Shown here one piece after another: positions 36,246 through 45,259 of a DNA stretch of 64,000 nucleotides. The DNA is from Roseiarcus sp963772555. Lineage in GTDB: Bacteria > Pseudomonadota > Alphaproteobacteria > Rhizobiales > Beijerinckiaceae. Each line of letters starts with the position of its first letter. Position 1 is the first letter of the stretch. Location of the stretch: positions 124,001-188,000 of the forward strand of contig CAVYXQ010000008.1 in NCBI GenBank assembly GCA_963772555.1. Reading direction: 5' to 3'. A program made the position numbers and the translations under genes. Under the pieces are notes generated by a model. The model made no database searches. It was not told the DNA's origin and was given only the letters and a program-made list of their open reading frames with translations.

Positions 36246-37495
36246 GCCCGCGTTATTCCGCCTGGAGCCTGCTGCGCGAAGGTCTAGGCGGCGCCAAGGG
36301 CTGGACCCAGGCCTGGCGCAAGGCGAGCCCGAAGCCGGCTTACGATTTTGTCGTCGTCGGCGGCGGCGGCCATGGGCTGGCGACAGCCTATTATCTCGCC
36401 AAGAACCACGGCAGCACGCGCGTCTGCGTGGTCGAGAAGGGATGGCTCGGCGGCGGCAACACCGGACGCAACACGACGGTCGTGCGCTCGAACTACTTCT
36501 GGCCGGAATCGGTCGCGCTCTACGATCTCGCGCTGCGTCTCTACGAGGGATTGTCGCGCGAGCTCAACTTCAACGTGATGCTGAGCCAGCGCGGGATCCT
36601 CAACGTGTCCCATACGCCGGCGCAGCTCGAAATCGCCGCCCGCGTCGCCAACGCCATGCAGCTCAACGGCGTCGACGCCGAGCTCTGGGGACCCGACGAG
36701 ATCCGCAAGCGCCTGCCGCTGATGACCCAGTCGCTCGACTCGCGCTACCTGCCGAACGGCGGCGTCTGGCAGCCGCGCGGCGGCACCGCCCGCCACGACG
36801 CGGTCGCCTGGGGCTACGCGCGCGCGGCGGATGGGCTCGGCGTCGACATTGTCGAGAATTGCGAAGTCACGGGTTTTATCATGCAGAACGGCGCCTGCGT
36901 CGGAGTCGAGACGGCCGAGGGCGAAATCCGGGCCGGGGCGGTCGGCGTGGCGGTCGCCGGGCATTCTTCGCAGCTGATGGCGAAGGCCGGCGTCAAGCTG
37001 CCGATCCATTCCTACGCCCTGCAGGCCATGGTCAGCGAGCCGGTCAAGCCCTGCCTCGACATCGTTCTGCTGCACCTTGGCACGGGCGTCTACGCCAGCC
37101 AGTCGGACAAGGGGGAGATCGTCTTCGGCGGCGGTCTCGACCGCATCCCCTCCTACGGCCAGCGCGGCAATCCGCCGGTGCAGGAGCTCGTCGTCTCCGG
37201 CCTCCTCGACATGTTTCCCGCCTTCGGCCAATTGAAGCTGATGCGGCAATGGGCCGGCGTCGTCGACGTCGTCCCGGACTCCTCGCCAATCATCGGTCCG
37301 GCGCCGAAAACCGGGATCTTTCTCAACTGCGGCTGGGGCACCGGCGGCTTCAAGGCGATCCCGGCCGGCGGGACGCTGCTCGCGCATCTGATGGCGAGCG
37401 GCTCGCACCACCCGATCAGCCGCCCCTTCGACCTCGACCGCTTCGCCGCGGGCCGGCTGATCGACGAGGCAGCCGGCTCCGGCATCGCGCATTGA
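36242..37495 (+). CDS. soxB: sarcosine oxidase subunit beta
   Basis: A 417-residue beta subunit of heterotetrameric sarcosine oxidase, which carries the FAD/FMN catalytic site for oxidising sarcosine to glycine. The N terminus MSPRYSAWSLLREGLGGAKGW is characteristic, followed by VVVGGGGHGLATAYYLAKNHG, EKGWLGGGNTGRNTTVVRSNY and C-terminal GWGTGGFKAIPAGG. ATG 36242 overlaps the TetR stop. Unusually, soxD, soxA and soxG are not next to it but begin at 42153. Confidence 0.93.
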   Translation: MSPRYSAWSLLREGLGGAKGWTQAWRKASPKPAYDFVVVGGGGHGLATAYYLAKNHGSTRVCVVEKGWLGGGNTGRNTTVVRSNYFWPESVALYDLALRLYEGLSRELNFNVMLSQRGILNVSHTPAQLEIAARVANAMQLNGVDAELWGPDEIRKRLPLMTQSLDSRYLPNGGVWQPRGGTARHDAVAWGYARAADGLGVDIVENCEVTGFIMQNGACVGVETAEGEIRAGAVGVAVAGHSSQLMAKAGVKLPIHSYALQAMVSEPVKPCLDIVLLHLGTGVYASQSDKGEIVFGGGLDRIPSYGQRGNPPVQELVVSGLLDMFPAFGQLKLMRQWAGVVDVVPDSSPIIGPAPKTGIFLNCGWGTGGFKAIPAGGTLLAHLMASGSHHPISRPFDLDRFAAGRLIDEAAGSGIAH

Positions 37496-37661
37496 GGCGT
37501 ATTCGCCTTGGGGGATGGTCGCTCCGGTTGCGGCGTCAGGCGGAGACAGCCGCCGTCGGCGGTCGCGACGCGAGCGCTTTCAGGGTCTTAGGCGCCCTTT
37601 CGTGCAACTTTCGCGGCTTTCTGCCGCACTCAATCGGCTATATACCAATGATGTCAATTAG

Positions 37662-38195
37662 TTAGATAATAGAGATATCCTTGTCGTCGTCAGCCGAGGC
37701 CGGCGCCGGCGCCGCGTCACGCCCGCCAGGCGCTGCCGCAAGCGCGAGCGGGCTGGCGGCGCGGGTCAGCGCGAGAGGCGCCGGCGTTGACGGCGACCGG
37801 GCCGCGCGCGACGCGCGAAGCGTCTGCCGATTTCTGCCGTCAAGCCCATGAAAGCGGCCGAGTTCGGCGACGAGCTTGATATAGGGCGCGAAGGCCTTGG
37901 GGTCGCCCTGCGCCAGCTTTAAGTCGGCATGCGAGAGCGCCCGGTTGAGCCGGGCTACCTGGACATGAATATAGCGGTCGGGCGCGTCGAGCCGCCGTTC
38001 GTCGATCGCGGCGTCGATGACGCGCCGCACGGTGGCGACGCTGGCTCCCATCACGTCGGCGATCTGCCGATGGGTGTAGCCGGAGGCGAAGAGCTCGAAC
38101 CAGGCCTCGCGCCGCTCGATTCGTTTCGCCCGGCGCGCCCTGGCGGCGGCCCGCGTCCGGGCCCGTTGAGTGGGAAATTTGGGGTCTTCGGTCAT
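37662..38195 (-). CDS. helix-turn-helix protein of unknown function
   Basis: A 177-residue protein. A basic N terminus (RARTRAAARARRAKRIERREAW) leads into a resolvase/terminase-small-subunit-like helix-turn-helix, LFASGYTHRQIADVMGASVATVRRVIDAAI. A helical segment (RLNRALSHADLKLAQGDPKAFAPYIKLVAELGRFHGL) and an Ala/Pro-rich tail follow. It could be a phage-derived small terminase or a regulator; there are no other phage genes nearby. Confidence 0.6.
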   Translation of the reverse strand: MTEDPKFPTQRARTRAAARARRAKRIERREAWFELFASGYTHRQIADVMGASVATVRRVIDAAIDERRLDAPDRYIHVQVARLNRALSHADLKLAQGDPKAFAPYIKLVAELGRFHGLDGRNRQTLRASRAARSPSTPAPLALTRAASPLALAAAPGGRDAAPAPASADDDKDISII

Positions 38196-38373
38196 TGGGG
38201 CGCCCGATGCGTCGGATATTACGGTAATCGGAAATCAAGATAGCATGAATTCTGCTATTTGAAAAGTGTCATTTGCCGAACCCCCGCCGAACCCGCTCGT
38301 GCGTGACAGTGGATTCCGGAGACGGCGCACTTAACCTGCGACCGGCGCTTCGCCGACGAAATTTGATGCACCG

Positions 38374-39129
38374 TCACCGGAGCTCGCGGCGGTAATGATA
38401 GCGATAGAGTTCCGTAACAAAGCCCAGTTTGCGATAGAGAGCGCGCGCTGCGTCGTTGTCGGCGGCCACCTGCAAACAGGCCCTGCAAGCGCCTTCTCGG
38501 CGCGCCCATCCCATCAGGTCGCCGACGGTTCGATACCCGAAGCCTTGCCGACGGAAGCCGGCGTCGGTGGCGACGGATTCCACGACAAGCAGGTCTTGGT
38601 GGATCGCGCCATAGGCGACCGATACGATCTGACCCAGGCAGCGGGCCGCCGCAAAGGCCTTGGGCAAGGCGATCGCGTCAATCATCGCCAGATAGACCTG
38701 ATGTCCTGCCTCCGAAATCGGCGTCAAGCGCAGCTTTGCCGAGAGCCACTCGGCGTCGGGAGCCGTTGCGATGGCGACGTCGCGGACACGTGCGAGCAAA
38801 GCAACGTCCAGATTTGCCATGAGCGTGCAAGATTCGCCTTCAGCAAGAAACCCGGCGCGTTCGAGGGGCCGATCCATTCCCTCCGCCATCGAGGGCACGC
38901 GAAAGAGCGCCGGTTGATTGCGGGCGTGGTACAGGCGCTGTGCCGCCTCGATGATGATCGTTGGATCGTGCGAGCGCGCCCGAAGCGGATTGACGGAATT
39001 GGTTCGCCGGGTCGGCCCGCCCGAGAATCGCAGCAGCCACTTATCGAGAACCACTTGTCTTGGGGACGGCCAGGCGTTCAGGCAAGCTTCCTCGACACGC
39101 CATGTCAAATCGCCTATGGCCCTGCTCAT
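38374..39129 (-). CDS. GNAT family N-acetyltransferase
   Basis: A 251-residue protein with an N-terminal substrate domain and a C-terminal GNAT fold (VVESVATDAGFRRQGFGYRTVGDLMGWARREGACRACLQVAADNDAARALYRKLGF). The acetyl-CoA loop RRQGFG is intact. The architecture resembles acyltransferases acting on small amines or peptides; substrate unknown. It stands alone between soxB and soxDAG. Confidence 0.82.
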   Translation of the reverse strand: MSRAIGDLTWRVEEACLNAWPSPRQVVLDKWLLRFSGGPTRRTNSVNPLRARSHDPTIIIEAAQRLYHARNQPALFRVPSMAEGMDRPLERAGFLAEGESCTLMANLDVALLARVRDVAIATAPDAEWLSAKLRLTPISEAGHQVYLAMIDAIALPKAFAAARCLGQIVSVAYGAIHQDLLVVESVATDAGFRRQGFGYRTVGDLMGWARREGACRACLQVAADNDAARALYRKLGFVTELYRYHYRRELR

Positions 39130-39500
39130 CGTTGCTCGCGTTCCGCTCCCAGCGCCACGATCGATCCTTGGGCGCCTTTCCTCGTGTTAGACGACACAGG
39201 CCTGCGTCTTTGCCATCGCGGGCGCCGGTCGAGATCAGCGAACGATTAAGCCGCCATCGCGTTCTACAGGACCCTCCACTGGCGGGAAGAAGATTTTGTT
39301 CGCCATAGAGACGTCAATTTGACGACCCCCCGAACGAAAAATCTGAACGCGATCGGCATCATCGTCGGCCGGACGATGTTCACGAATAGACAGTAGGTGG
39401 TTCTTCCAATTCGTTGAAGGATCGGTGCATAAGTCCGACCTGGTCGCGACGGCTCCGGCCATGCGCGCCTGGCCGTCGCAGGCCGCTCACTCCCCTCCCG
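39130..39500. other. intergenic region, possible gene debris
   Basis: About 370 bases. On the plus strand near 39252 a short reading AIAFYRTLHWREEDF looks like the start of a glyoxalase-type fold, but it soon loses similarity. No complete gene is supported. Confidence 0.4.
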
Positions 39501-39698
39501 TCACTGACCGACGAAGGAATCCTCGGTTGCGCCGAGGGGCTTCCAGGCGTCCGAGCCGGACTGGAAGGTCACGCGCCCGAGCGCGCCTGCAATCAGCACG
39601 ATCGCCAGCGCCGCGGCGATGAAATACCTCCACGAAGAAAGCTCTTTCCTTCCGGGAAATTGAGCCCTGTCGCGCGAAAACGTTTCGACGCCATGCAT
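39501..39698 (-). CDS. small single-span membrane protein
   Basis: A 65-residue protein: MHGVETFSRDRAQFPGRKEL, one transmembrane helix (YFIAAALAIVLIAGALGRVTF) and a short periplasmic tail. A strong GAGGAGGG site seven bases before ATG 39698 supports translation. No family is recognised. Confidence 0.6.
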   Translation of the reverse strand: MHGVETFSRDRAQFPGRKELSSWRYFIAAALAIVLIAGALGRVTFQSGSDAWKPLGATEDSFVGQ

Positions 39699-40228
39699 GT
39701 CCAACCCTCCTCGCGCGATTTGGCCCGATCATCGACGACCGGCCTTCGCTACGCTGTTGCGTACAGCCAAACGCGACGGCGGGCAGTGACGCGCCTCACA
39801 GTGTTGTTTCCCGGGGAGCGTCTTTCGAGGAGCCGGCGCGAGAGCCGCCGTAGCAAAGCGGCGACCGCGGGCCATCGCGTGGCAAGCAACGGCTCCGGGC
39901 TGCGCTTGAGTTCAACGTTGAGCGCGCGTATTGAGCAAAGCTTCATCCATTTTCGTTATCGGCTTTTCCGATGCGCAAGCTTGCAATGATCGTTTGTCTC
40001 GACCAGCGGACGAACCTTCGCGCGTTCGTGGCGGCTCCATCTTTTCGCCTTGCCCGACAACGATAAGAACGCGAGCGGCAATGACGATCAGCAATCCCTT
40101 CCAGAGGCGATACGCCTTGGTCCTCAATTCCGACCCGGATCCCGGCACGGGCAGTCCGGGACGGACCGACCCTCGAGCTCACTTTGTCGGGCGAGCCCGG
40201 CGCCGCCGCATCTAAAGAAGGAAACCCC
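39699..40228. other. intergenic region without a supported gene
   Basis: About 530 bases. Open frames on the minus strand are short, lack ribosome binding sites and overlap each other. I see no repeat or defined regulatory site beyond the AAGGA that serves the next gene. Confidence 0.45.
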
Positions 40229-40600
40229 ATGTATATCGCCATGAATCGCTTCAAGGTCATCAAGGGCGGCGAGAGCGCGTTCGAACAGGTTTGGCTCTCG
40301 CGCGACAGCCATCTCGACCGCGTGCCCGGGTTCCTCGAGTTCCATCTGTTGCGCGGGCCTGAGCGCGAGGATCACGTGCTCTATTCGTCGCACACGCTCT
40401 GGGCGAGCAAGAACGCCTTCACCGCCTGGACGCAGTCCGAACATTTTCGCATGGCCCACCGCGACGCCGGCGCCAACAAGCCGCTCTATCTCGGCCATCC
40501 CGAGTTCGAGGGCTTTGAAGTGCTGCAGACGATTAAGACCTCGAACGCGCTGGATCAGCCGGCGGATTGGCGACCGGTGGCGATGGCGATCGAAGCGTAG
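40229..40600 (+). CDS. antibiotic biosynthesis monooxygenase-fold protein (possible heme-degrading type)
   Basis: A 123-residue ABM-domain protein: MYIAMNRFKVIKGGESAFEQVWLSRDSHLDRVPGFLEFHLL, with WASKNAFTAWTQSEHFRMAHRD. The pattern (NRF at the start, W and H in the second helix) resembles IsdG/HmoB-like heme monooxygenases, but no heme transport genes are nearby. ATG 40229 follows AAGGA. The earlier in-frame starts are rejected because the family begins here. Confidence 0.78.
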   Translation: MYIAMNRFKVIKGGESAFEQVWLSRDSHLDRVPGFLEFHLLRGPEREDHVLYSSHTLWASKNAFTAWTQSEHFRMAHRDAGANKPLYLGHPEFEGFEVLQTIKTSNALDQPADWRPVAMAIEA

Positions 40601-40707
40601 CGGTTGCCTTGTGAATACGGAGAGGTCGTCGACGCGTGATTGCGCAATGCCCAAAGGCGACAAGTGTCACTTGACAGACGACACTTCGGATCGTATCCCG
40701 ACCGCAG

Positions 40708-40998
40708 ATGAAGATCCGGAGCATAAGGCATAAAGGTCTGCGGCGATTGATGGAGGCGGACGAACAGTCCGCGCTTCCGGCAGCCAGCATCGATAAAATC
40801 CGCGCCATCCTTTCTTTTCTGCAAGACATGGCGGCAGCGGACGAGTTGCGCGCCATGTCGAGCTGGAAGGCGCACCAATTGACCGGCGACCGAAAAGGCA
40901 CGTGGGCGCTGCATGTGACGAAGAACTGGCGCATCACGTTCCAGATTGACCGCGAGGAGATCGAAATCATCGACCTGGATTACGAAGACTATCACTAG
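40708..40998 (+). CDS. higB: HigB-like toxin (RelE/ParE superfamily)
   Basis: A 96-residue mRNA-interferase-type toxin: MKIRSIRHKGLRRLMEADEQSALP, RAILSFLQDMAAADELRAMSSWKAHQLTGDRKGTWALHVTKNWRITFQID and the final IDLDYEDYH. It cleaves mRNA at the ribosome in characterised members and is held inactive by the antitoxin encoded 11 bases downstream. Toxin-first order is normal for higBA. Confidence 0.88.
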   Translation: MKIRSIRHKGLRRLMEADEQSALPAASIDKIRAILSFLQDMAAADELRAMSSWKAHQLTGDRKGTWALHVTKNWRITFQIDREEIEIIDLDYEDYH

Positions 40999-41009
40999 GA
41001 GCAAAACAG

Positions 41010-41342
41010 ATGGCCGACGCAGGCTACCGCATGAAAAACCCGGTCCATCCGGGGGGATTTATCCGCCGCGAGATCATCGGGCCGCTCGAGCTATCCGTGA
41101 CCTCCGCCGCCAGGATCCTCGACGTGTCGCGGCAAAGCCTTTCGACCCTCTTGAACGAGGGCGCGGACCTCTCCCCTGACATGGCCCTGCAAATCGAAAA
41201 AGCGTTCGGCGTGTCGATGGATACGCTGATGCGCATGCAAAACAGCTTTGACATCGCTGAGGCCCGCAGCCGCGAGGGCGAAATTAAGGTCGATCGCTAC
41301 GTCCCGAAGACGAAGGATTCGACCGAGCGGAAACCGGCTTGA
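41010..41342 (+). CDS. higA: HigA-like antitoxin (XRE helix-turn-helix)
   Basis: A 110-residue antitoxin. MKNPVHPGGFIRREIIGPLELSVTSAARILDVSRQSLSTLLNEGADLSPDMALQIEKAFG is the canonical HigA/VapI helix-turn-helix. The charged tail is typical. It neutralises HigB and represses the operon. Its ATG follows AGGAGC. The pair is intact, unlike the higBA remnant at 23736-24262. Confidence 0.9.
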   Translation: MADAGYRMKNPVHPGGFIRREIIGPLELSVTSAARILDVSRQSLSTLLNEGADLSPDMALQIEKAFGVSMDTLMRMQNSFDIAEARSREGEIKVDRYVPKTKDSTERKPA

Positions 41343-41403
41343 ATTTCCGCGGTAGCAATAAACATGCTGCGCGTCACCTTCGAACGGTCGCTCTCTTTCG
41401 AAC

Positions 41404-41465
41404 GAGGCAATGCACGTGATCAGCTTCCGTAAGGCGGAATTCGAGAGAGATCAAACGTTATGCCG
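41404..41465 (+). pseudogene. BrnT-like toxin 3' fragment
   Basis: The reading HVISFRKAEFERDQTL resembles the C terminus of BrnT toxins (RVIS-R-KA...). It lies directly upstream of a BrnA-like antitoxin, as expected for brnTA. The N-terminal toxin core is missing. Confidence 0.45.
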
Positions 41466-41755
41466 ACGAAAAAAATCGACACGGCCCCTGGGCCCGATAA
41501 CGAAAACCCGGAATGGACGCGCGAGGACTTCAAGCGGGCGCGGCCGGCGCTGGCTGTGATCGGCGAAATTTTTGGCCCGGAAGCGTCGCGGGCGTCGCTC
41601 GGCGACGCGGCCGTCCGCGAAAGGCGAGCCCGAAGATCAATCAGACGCTGCGCCTCGACGCTGATGTCGTCGAGGCTTATCGGCGGCAAGGACGAGGCTG
41701 GCAGACGCGAATCAACGCCGTCCTGCGCGCCCACATGAACGATCGCGGCAAATAG
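41460..41755 (+). pseudogene. BrnA-like antitoxin, frameshifted
   Basis: The first frame gives MPTKKIDTAPGPDNENPEWTREDFKRARPALAVIGEIFGPEAS. The second gives GRPRKASPKINQTLRLDADVVEAYRRQGRGWQTRINAVLRAHM and a stop at 41755. Together they are a complete ribbon-helix-helix BrnA antitoxin of about 98 residues. The frame slips around 41580-41605. With a truncated toxin upstream, the module is dead. Confidence 0.75.
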
Positions 41756-42152
41756 GACCGCTCCCTGTCCCCGACTTGTCCCGAATCCGGGGTTACTCGG
41801 GGTCACGGTGACAGCCCGTCAATCGCTTTCATGCGTAAGGTCAGAGACTCCACGGCGTGGCGCGGCCAGAAAGATGCAATTGCGGACTCCGCCGCCAATT
41901 CCATCGAAGCGCATAGTCCTTTAGAGCAGGTCGCGATGATTGGAATCAGAGCCACACCGGTGAAGCGCGCGTCCCCTTCTCCCTTGCGGGAGAAGGTGGC
42001 CGGCGCTAGCCGGCCGGATGAGGGGTCCGCGCCGCAAGGCGCCCTCGATCAGGGCGCTATCGCGCCGGACCCCTCACCCCCAACCCCTCTCCCGCTTGCG
42101 ACCCGCAAGGGGAGAGGGGAGGCGTGCGACGCCTCGATCTAAAGGCCCTCCC
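41756..42152. other. intergenic region dominated by a compound palindromic repeat
   Basis: About 400 bases between the broken brnA and soxD. The first 200 bases hold nothing recognisable; the rest is the palindromic repeat at 41972-42120. Confidence 0.55.
41972..42120. repeat. compound palindromic repeat upstream of soxD
   Basis: Successive perfect stems: CCTTCTCCC/GGGAGAAGG at 41975-41996, GGCCGGC/GCCGGCC at about 41998-42015, an outer GAGGGGTCCG/CGGACCCCTC pair spanning 42020-42075, and CCCCTCTCCC/GGGGAGAGGGG near the end. It is the fullest member of the family at 7065, 16964, 22346 and 56517. It would sit in the soxDAG leader if transcription starts upstream of it. Confidence 0.75.
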
Positions 42153-42416
42153 ATGCAGATCTTCCCCTGCCCGTTCTGCGGGCCGCGCGACGAGACCGAG
42201 TTCCATTATGTCGGCGAGCCGAAGGCGCGGCCTGAACCGGCCGAGGCGGTCGGCGACGAGGAATGGGCCGCCTATCTCTATTTCAACGCCAACCCGAAGG
42301 GCGAAAGCCGCGAGATCTGGCTGCACACGACCTGCATGGAATCCTTCGTCATGACCCGCGACACGGCGACCAACGCCGTCCTCGGCAGCGAGGCTTTCGC
42401 AAGGCCGGTAGCATGA
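42153..42416 (+). CDS. soxD: sarcosine oxidase subunit delta
   Basis: An 87-residue zinc-binding subunit, MQIFPCPFCGPRDETEFHY to SEAFARPVA. CPFCGPRDETEFHYVGE and LHTTCMESFVMTRDT supply the zinc cysteines and histidine. It stabilises the heterotetramer. ATG 42153 is chosen by family length; the stop overlaps the soxA start (ATGA). Confidence 0.92.
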   Translation: MQIFPCPFCGPRDETEFHYVGEPKARPEPAEAVGDEEWAAYLYFNANPKGESREIWLHTTCMESFVMTRDTATNAVLGSEAFARPVA

Positions 42417-45259
42417 GCGGCTTTCGCCTTCCCGCGGGCGGTGCGGTCGATCGCGGCCGACCGCTCGCCTTCACTTTCGACGGCAGGCCCTTTCTCGGCT
42501 TCGCCGGCGACAGCATCGCTTCGGCGCTTGTCGCCAGCGGCGTCCGGATCGTCGGCCGCAGCTTCAAGTATCACCGGCCGCGCGGGGTCTGGGGGGCGTG
42601 GACGGAGGAGCCCAACGCCATCGTCGACGTGACGCGCGCGGGGCGGACGATTCCGAACCTTCGCGCCACCGTCGAACGGCTCGAGAACGATCTTCAAGCG
42701 CGTTCGGTCAATGCCGCGCCGACGGCGGCCGAGGACCGCGCCGCGCTCATCGACCGGTTCTCCGCCTTCCTGCCGGCGGGCTTCTACTACAAGACATTCT
42801 TGTGGCCACGCTGGGAATCCTACGAGCCGACGATCCGCGCCATGGCCGGCCTCGGCCGGGTCGACCCGGACAATCGCCCGCCCCCTAACAATCCGCACTT
42901 CCATGCGAGCTGCGACGTGCTGGTGGTCGGCGCCGGGCCGGCGGGCCTAGCGGCGGCGAAGGCGGCGGCGCAAAGCGGCCGCCGGGTGTTCCTCCTCGAC
43001 GATCGGGCCGAAATCGGCGGACAGCTCATCCATCGCGGCGGCGCTATCGAAGGCGGGGACTGGCCCGAATGGGCCGCGAGCGCGGTCAGCGCAGTCGCCG
43101 CGCATGGCGGACGCGTCATGACGTCGACGACGGCGTTCGGCGTCTACGACCACAACCTCGTCTCCGCCTGGGAGCGGCGGGCGCCGCTGCCCGACGCGCT
43201 TTGGCGCATCCGGCCGAAAGCGATCATCGTCGCCGCGGGCGCGATCGAGCGGCCGCTGATCGTTCCCGACAACGACCGGCCGGGCGTCATGTCGGCCGAC
43301 GCGGCGCTCGTCTATCTGCGCCGCTTCGGCGTCGTCGTCGGCCGGCGCATCGCCATCGCCACCAACAACGACAGCGCCTATCCGGTCGCCGAGGCGCTGA
43401 GCGAGGCGGGCGCCGAGGTCGAGATCTTCGACGCGCGGCCGGAGGCGCCGGCGACGCAGCTGAAAGTTCGCTGCGGCGCGGCGATCGAGAGCGTCGTCGG
43501 GCGGGCGGGCGTCGAGGCCGTTCGGGTCGCCGGCCAGAGCCGCGCCGTCGATGCGCTGCTCCTGTCCGGCGGCTGGTCGCCGACCGCGCATCTCTACGCC
43601 CAGGCGCGCGGCAGGCTGCGCTACGACGAGGCGCTCGCCGCGCTCGTTCCGGCGGGGGAAGTCGAAGGCGTCGCCGCCGCCGGCGCGGCGAATGGCGCGT
43701 TCACGCTCGACGAGGCCCTGAGGCAGGGCCACGCCGCCGGCGGCGGCCGCGGCGCGGCCCCCAATGCGGCCGCCGGCCAGTATCGCGTCACGGCGGCGTG
43801 GCCGAAGGCGGATGCGCCGGGCCGCCGGTGGATCGATTTCCAGAACGACGTGACCGTCAAGGACGTCGCGCTCGCGGCGCGCGAGGGCTACGTCTCGGTC
43901 GAGCATCTCAAGCGCTACACCACGCTCGGCATGGCGACCGACCAGGGCAAGACGTCGAACGTCAATGGCCTCGCCGCCATGGCCGCGCTGACCGGCCGGT
44001 CGATCGACGAGACGGGGACCACGACCTATCGCCCGCCCTTCGTCCCCGTGCCGATGGGGGTCGTCGCCGGTCGGCGACGCGGGGCGCTGATCAATCCGCT
44101 GAAGCGCCTGCCGCTCGAACGCGAGCACCGCGCCGAGGGCGCGCAGATGCGCGAATACGGCGGCTGGCTGAGACCCGCGTGGTACGGACCGGACGACCCC
44201 GAGCGCGCGATCCAGCGCGAAGCGGCGCGCGCCCGGGACGCGGTCGCGCTCTTCGACGGATCGTCGCTCGGCAAGATCGAGGTCATCGGCCCGGACGCCG
44301 CCCGGCTCGCCGACTTCCACAGCTATAATCGCCTGTCGAACCTGAAGCCGGGCAAGATCCGCTACGGCTTCCTCCTGACCGAGAGCGGGATCGTCTACGA
44401 CGACGGCGTCACGCTGCGCTTGGCGGAAGACCGCTTTCTGGTCTCCTGCTCTTCCGGGCACGTCGATGCCGTCGTCACCCGGCTCGAGCTTTGGCGGCAG
44501 GACCGGTTCGATCCGCGGCGCGTCGTCGTCCACGATACGACGGCGCACTGGGCGACCCTGACGCTGACCGGCCCGCGCGCCCGCGATCTGGCGGCGGCGC
44601 TCGATCTCGGAGCCCCGCTCGACGACGAGAGCCTGCCGCATATGGCCTTCGCCAGCGCTTCGTTCGACGGCGCGCCGATGCGGATCGCGCGGGTCAGCTT
44701 CACCGGCGACCGCTCCTACGAGCTTTCCGTGCCGGCCGGACGGGCGAGCGCGCTCAGGGCGCGCATCGTCGAGCGGCTCCCCCAGTTCGGCGGCGGCCTC
44801 ATGGGCCTCGAGGCGTTGATGATCCTGCGGGCCGAGAAAGGCTATATCGTCATCGGCAAGGATACCGACGGCACGACCATGCCGCAGGACCTCGGCGTCA
44901 CGGGACCGCGCGATGCGCGTAAGGACGAATACATCGGCAAGCGTTCGCTGTTCCTGCCTGTCGCCAAGGACAAGGGCCGACGGCAGCTCGTTGGTCTGAG
45001 CGTCGCCCGGGGCGAAGCGCCGCTGCCGACCGGGGCGCATCTCGTCGCCGGCGCCGGCAAGTCCCGCCGTTCGCTGGGTTACGTGACCTCAAGCTATATG
45101 AGCCCGAGCCTCGGCCGTCCGATTGCGCTCGGGCTTGTCGAGGACGGATTGTCGCGCCTGGGCGAAACGCTCGGCGTCTATCACCTCGGGTCGGAACGGC
45201 GCGCCGCGATCGCGCCGATTGTCGCGCTCGATCCGGAGGGAAAGCGGCTGCATGCGTGA
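42413..45259 (+). CDS. soxA: sarcosine oxidase subunit alpha
   Basis: A 948-residue subunit. An N-terminal ferredoxin-like domain (RPLAFTFDGRPFLGFAGDSIASALVASGVRIVGRSFKYHRPRG) is followed by an NAD-binding Rossmann domain (CDVLVVGAGPAGLAAAKAAAQSG, second site GRRIAIATNNDSAYPVAEAL). C-terminal GcvT-like tetrahydrofolate domains complete it (DGSSLGKIEVIGPDAARL, SFTGDRSYELSVPAG, RAEKGYIVIGKDTDGTTMPQDLG). It binds NAD and tetrahydrofolate, so the methyl carbon leaves as 5,10-methylene-tetrahydrofolate. Overlaps with soxD and soxG indicate one translationally coupled operon. Confidence 0.95.
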   Translation: MSGFRLPAGGAVDRGRPLAFTFDGRPFLGFAGDSIASALVASGVRIVGRSFKYHRPRGVWGAWTEEPNAIVDVTRAGRTIPNLRATVERLENDLQARSVNAAPTAAEDRAALIDRFSAFLPAGFYYKTFLWPRWESYEPTIRAMAGLGRVDPDNRPPPNNPHFHASCDVLVVGAGPAGLAAAKAAAQSGRRVFLLDDRAEIGGQLIHRGGAIEGGDWPEWAASAVSAVAAHGGRVMTSTTAFGVYDHNLVSAWERRAPLPDALWRIRPKAIIVAAGAIERPLIVPDNDRPGVMSADAALVYLRRFGVVVGRRIAIATNNDSAYPVAEALSEAGAEVEIFDARPEAPATQLKVRCGAAIESVVGRAGVEAVRVAGQSRAVDALLLSGGWSPTAHLYAQARGRLRYDEALAALVPAGEVEGVAAAGAANGAFTLDEALRQGHAAGGGRGAAPNAAAGQYRVTAAWPKADAPGRRWIDFQNDVTVKDVALAAREGYVSVEHLKRYTTLGMATDQGKTSNVNGLAAMAALTGRSIDETGTTTYRPPFVPVPMGVVAGRRRGALINPLKRLPLEREHRAEGAQMREYGGWLRPAWYGPDDPERAIQREAARARDAVALFDGSSLGKIEVIGPDAARLADFHSYNRLSNLKPGKIRYGFLLTESGIVYDDGVTLRLAEDRFLVSCSSGHVDAVVTRLELWRQDRFDPRRVVVHDTTAHWATLTLTGPRARDLAAALDLGAPLDDESLPHMAFASASFDGAPMRIARVSFTGDRSYELSVPAGRASALRARIVERLPQFGGGLMGLEALMILRAEKGYIVIGKDTDGTTMPQDLGVTGPRDARKDEYIGKRSLFLPVAKDKGRRQLVGLSVARGEAPLPTGAHLVAGAGKSRRSLGYVTSSYMSPSLGRPIALGLVEDGLSRLGETLGVYHLGSERRAAIAPIVALDPEGKRLHA

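Noticed and set aside
39943..40263. Minus-strand open frame before the ABM-fold gene
   Set aside because: No ribosome binding site, no motif, and it overlaps the real start of the plus-strand gene.
42947..45040. 697-codon minus-strand frame inside soxA
   Set aside because: Shadow frame; soxA motifs and operon overlaps fix the coding strand.
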